From positions 8,620,501 through 8,684,500 of the forward strand of contig CM040086.1 of assembly GCA_022496805.1 (NCBI GenBank): a stretch of DNA of 64,000 nucleotides. Direction: 5' to 3'. The DNA is from Pohlia nutans. Its lineage: Eukaryota > Streptophyta > Bryopsida > Bryales > Mniaceae. Both the position numbers and the translations under genes were made by a program. The notes under the pieces were generated by a model that did not search any database, was not told where the DNA came from, and was given only the letters and a program-made list of their open reading frames with translations. This document shows positions 61,111-64,000 of the stretch, in pieces; position 1 is the first letter of the stretch; every line of letters starts with the position of its first letter.

Positions 61111-61688
61111 CCCCTAAATGTCTTAGAGTCTAGAAACTAGATCACGAACGGATTCAAAGCCTTTTCACGTTCTCATCAATGCTTGGATGAAACTCATCCA
61201 ATTTTTTGGAGATTCTTCACCAAGTTGTTGTCCTATCAAATGGCTAGATTTAGTCATACTAGAGTACATATTTTCTAAAATTACAAATGTAGAAGTATGT
61301 CAAGTCGTTGACCAAGCCAAAATTGCATTGACTCTAGTTCAAAGTGGAATCGTGAAAAATGAGGTCATAAATTTAAGAAACACAAAAATTTCAAAGTATC
61401 ACCACATTTAAGAGTATCTCATTTCAAACTCATTCCAACAAATTTTATTCAAAAATGTTGAAATTTAGTTTGTAATCGAATTTAGAAGGAATTTTTAATT
61501 TTAACTTTCAAATTTTATAATTAAATATTGGTGATTGTATTAGTGAATCAAACCGTACGGATGGAATCTAAAATTCAAAATCTAGAACTTTCATTTGTAT
61601 ATCAATTCCAGAATATTCTTCTAAATGGTAGTTTATAATGTTTTTTCTCAAATTGTCAATTCCAGGGACACCTTGGTACGTTTAGGGG
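61111..61688. mobile_element. Family A TTAA element, 578 bp, third of the chain
   Basis: It shares the TTAA at 61107-61110, starts CCCCTAAATGTC and ends TACGTTTAGGGG before TTAA (61689-61692). Near-identical to 58058-58637 in the same orientation. Confidence 0.85.
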
Positions 61689-61692
61689 TTAA

Positions 61693-62558
61693 TTCAAAAT
61701 TCAATGTTCAGTTACGAATTTGTATGAAACAAAGTCATGGATGATATCTATTTCAATTCCAGAATCCAAGTCATATAATGCTCATTTATCGTATTTAAAA
61801 AAAACAGATTATTGCTCAAAAAATTATAAAAATCCTGCAGCTGAATTTTCCAGCGTTTCTTACGAATATCAAGAAATAACTCATTTCAGAAAACCATGAG
61901 AAAAGTAAATTCTTTTCACTTTATAAAACATTATAAAACAGTCAGTGCATAACTTAGAACATTTTAACATTCTCAATCAGCTTTTTACTGATTGACAAGA
62001 GTCCCATTTATCCTGGCAAAGACCCTTTAAAAAAAAAAAAATTCTCTGCTCCAAAAGGGGAGAGACCACAAAAATACTTCGTTTTCAGGAGTTACACAGC
62101 TCTACAGTACAGTAAAAAAAGTTGTAAAAGTAAATTTAGGGTAAAAACTAAGACAAAGACTACGAGACTAGCTGCATGCTCTTGCTACATTAATTATCTC
62201 ATTTACTATGATAGGGTTTATGTTGCGTGTGGAAAATTAATGAAGGTGATACTAAATATCATTATGATGTAAAATTAGCATGATATGAAGATTTCAACCA
62301 CTCACTAATAATTTCAGCCTTCACTAATTCTGAGATTTGGCAAAATAGTGTGTGCCTTGGGAATTAGTATCACACACTACAGAGAATAATCAGTGTATTA
62401 TAGTATCCTTAGTAAGGACACTCTAAAGTTATAGATCAAAATAATTTTCTATGTGCAAGTGCCATGCTTGTATGCTCTCTACAGTGATTGTAAGCCTCTT
62501 AATAACTCTATAGTGGAGAAAGGTGAGGTCTTACAATTCTTTAAAAATGTTATGATGC
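61693..62558. other. No gene; decayed MITE remnants
   Basis: Holds the inverse relic of the 45443-45660 MITE (about 62225-62398) and a relic shared with 50515-50690 (about 62035-62200). Confidence 0.45.
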
Positions 62559-62562
62559 TTAA

Positions 62563-63758
62563 TCTTTAACCCTTAACTTCCTGAACCATTTTCAGCACGT
62601 TTTGGACCCTGATTTTTTCGGTTAGGAATACATGTTGCTCAAACTTATGTAGTTCACTTTTTTACAAAATCAACCGTAAGATCTTATAGATATGCAAGTT
62701 ACCTTCATCTTTACAAAGTTTGGTGTCAATCCAAGTTATAGATTGCTTGGATGGGACATAAAAGTGAAGGGTTTACTAGTTCACTTATGACTGAGAGAAA
62801 TCTTACAAATTCCTACAAATTTGATCTTCCATTGCAAAATCAAACACGGTAGGTTAAAAGTACACAAAAGAACACATATAGTAGGAAAAATAATTTTGGA
62901 AAAAAGGTGAAATCCAAGTGCAAGATTTGCATTTGAGTAGCTACACCCATCCACAAGCCACCTTGCCCAAATGGAACACGTGGCAGCTCGTCATTCGCCC
63001 ATCACTCTCTTGAGCTGACTTTTCTTACTCGATTTTGTGACCACCCAGCACTTGTGGATTTTTGCAAAATTGACAATGAGCATTTCTCCAAATCAGACTA
63101 CACCATTGGATAGCTACCTCGTTTCTACACAAAATTGGCCCAAATTTTGAATCATTCGGGCACCCCTTCCTCAAGATATTTTCAGTTCTAAAAATAGAGC
63201 GACCCATTTTGGGTCGCCCAGGAAGTTAAGGGTTAAATGTTAAGAGGGTCTTGGATTGGCAGCCCAAAGGATTTTTTTAGAAAGTTGTCCCAAATAGTCG
63301 CCCCTTGAATAACGTGAACAACCAATGAGAATTCTTCCAATCCTCTATGAACAATGAATGAAGATGAACAATGTCACTCCAATTTTTTTTTTTAAAATTC
63401 AATGAGATTCCAGCTCTGTAGTGACCTCTGCAATTCTAAATTAAAAAAAAAGAAAACACTGTTGAACAGCGCTAGCATGTGCTATCAGCTCTCGTACATG
63501 TTGCCAGCTCTGGTATGCATCAAGGTCTCAAGCTGCCCGATTCCTTCCTCGATTCCTTCCCCTCCCTCCGTACCAATTCTCTTTCCAATTTCCTTGGAAT
63601 GTGTAATTTACTAAAATAGGCGTATTTTCTATATTTAGCCTTGCTATTTCATCACCTTTTGGAAGCACCAATTCATTTCAATTTTGGTTGAGAAAATCCA
63701 CTTTTTTCTTCATTATTCCCTCAAAACAAACCCGTGGGACCTTTTTGACGTTTAAGGG
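62563..63758. mobile_element. Family G TTAA element with a nested insertion in its left TIR
   Basis: TTAA (62559-62562) then TCT and TTAA, after which 62570-63232 intervenes; the element resumes TTAA ATGTTAAGAGGG at 63233. Right end TTGACGTTTAAGGG then TTAA (63759-63762). The joined left end TCTTTAAATGTTAAG parallels CCCTTAAACGTCAAG of 57699. Confidence 0.75.
62570..63232. mobile_element. TTAA element, 663 bp, with palindromes at both ends, nested
   Basis: CCCTTAACTTCCTGAACC on the left and CCAGGAAGTTAAGGG on the right, TTAA on both sides (62566-62569, 63233-63236). TIR 14-15 bp. The perfect palindrome GCGACCCATTTTGGGTCGC is at 63199-63217 and a weaker CTGAA..TTCAG at 62581-62595. Confidence 0.87.
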
Positions 63759-63762
63759 TTAA

Positions 63763-64000
63763 GTGAGTGTCCCGCGTGTCACATAATCAACAACAACATC
63801 CTGGTCTATGCACACGGTTATACTCCCATTGTCTGGAAATAACTCTCGTATTTAAAAAAAACATTCAATTGAACACTCCTTTTGCCAAAAACAATAAAAA
63901 TAGTCTCAATAATCAAGAAGTGCACATGATGTTGATAACGTTACCTCTTAAAGGAGTGGCTCTTTGTGTAAAAAATTCATCCCAAAACCCATTTGAATTC
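63763..64000. other. No gene or repeat seen; window end
   Basis: Short AT-rich tail without recognisable structure. Confidence 0.4.

Noticed and set aside
8719..63236. CCCCTAAA/TTTAGGGG strings read as interstitial telomere repeats
   Set aside because: They resemble the plant telomere unit CCCTAAA but occur singly, at element ends, next to TTAA and in inverted pairs, never as tandem arrays.
5401..64000. LTR retrotransposons
   Set aside because: I looked for long direct repeats with TG..CA ends, primer-binding sites and gag/pol motifs and saw none, though very decayed copies could escape reading by eye.

Overview
The window is nuclear DNA of a land plant. The one intact protein gene I can support (2797-4383, minus strand) encodes a class I (PCF-type) TCP transcription factor, a family confined to streptophytes. 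Its C-terminal motifs resemble the TCP8/14/15/22/23 group. A tract of about 22 glutamines just before the TCP domain and the large, AT-rich, repeat-filled surroundings suggest a big genome, but I cannot name the lineage.

Layout: about 1-5.4 kb is a GC-richer gene island holding the TCP gene, its probable 3' flank (1-2796) and its probable leader and promoter (4384-5400). From about 5.4 kb to 64 kb I find no intact gene. That part is a transposon graveyard. Most recognisable pieces are short non-autonomous DNA transposons with terminal inverted repeats (TIRs). There are also two tRNA-derived SINEs with perfect target-site duplications, a decayed PIF/Harbinger transposase (41095-42512, minus), a seven-unit tandem array of about 148 bp, smaller tandem repeats and several long TA runs.

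The main discovery candidate is a set of at least 20 elements, in several unrelated-looking families, that share one architecture. They are flanked by TTAA (or a one-base derivative), their termini begin CCCYTWAA, and just inside one end they often carry a short palindrome with an AT-rich centre (CC..AAA/TTT..GG) whose arms differ between families but still pair. TTAA duplications, CCC ends and subterminal palindromes are piggyBac-superfamily hallmarks. In four places one element sits inside another at a TTAA, and the host element reads through once the insert and one TTAA are removed. In three of these the target was the TTAA inside the host's own TIR. Elsewhere elements abut, sharing one TTAA (59666-61692).

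A second link is that the PIF/Harbinger relic ends (42845, next to TAA) in the same GAGCAT..CCACCCATG terminus as two TAA-flanked MITEs (9811-10416 and 58869-59339), so it plausibly represents their mobilising family. All homology statements come from reading by eye; no database search was possible.
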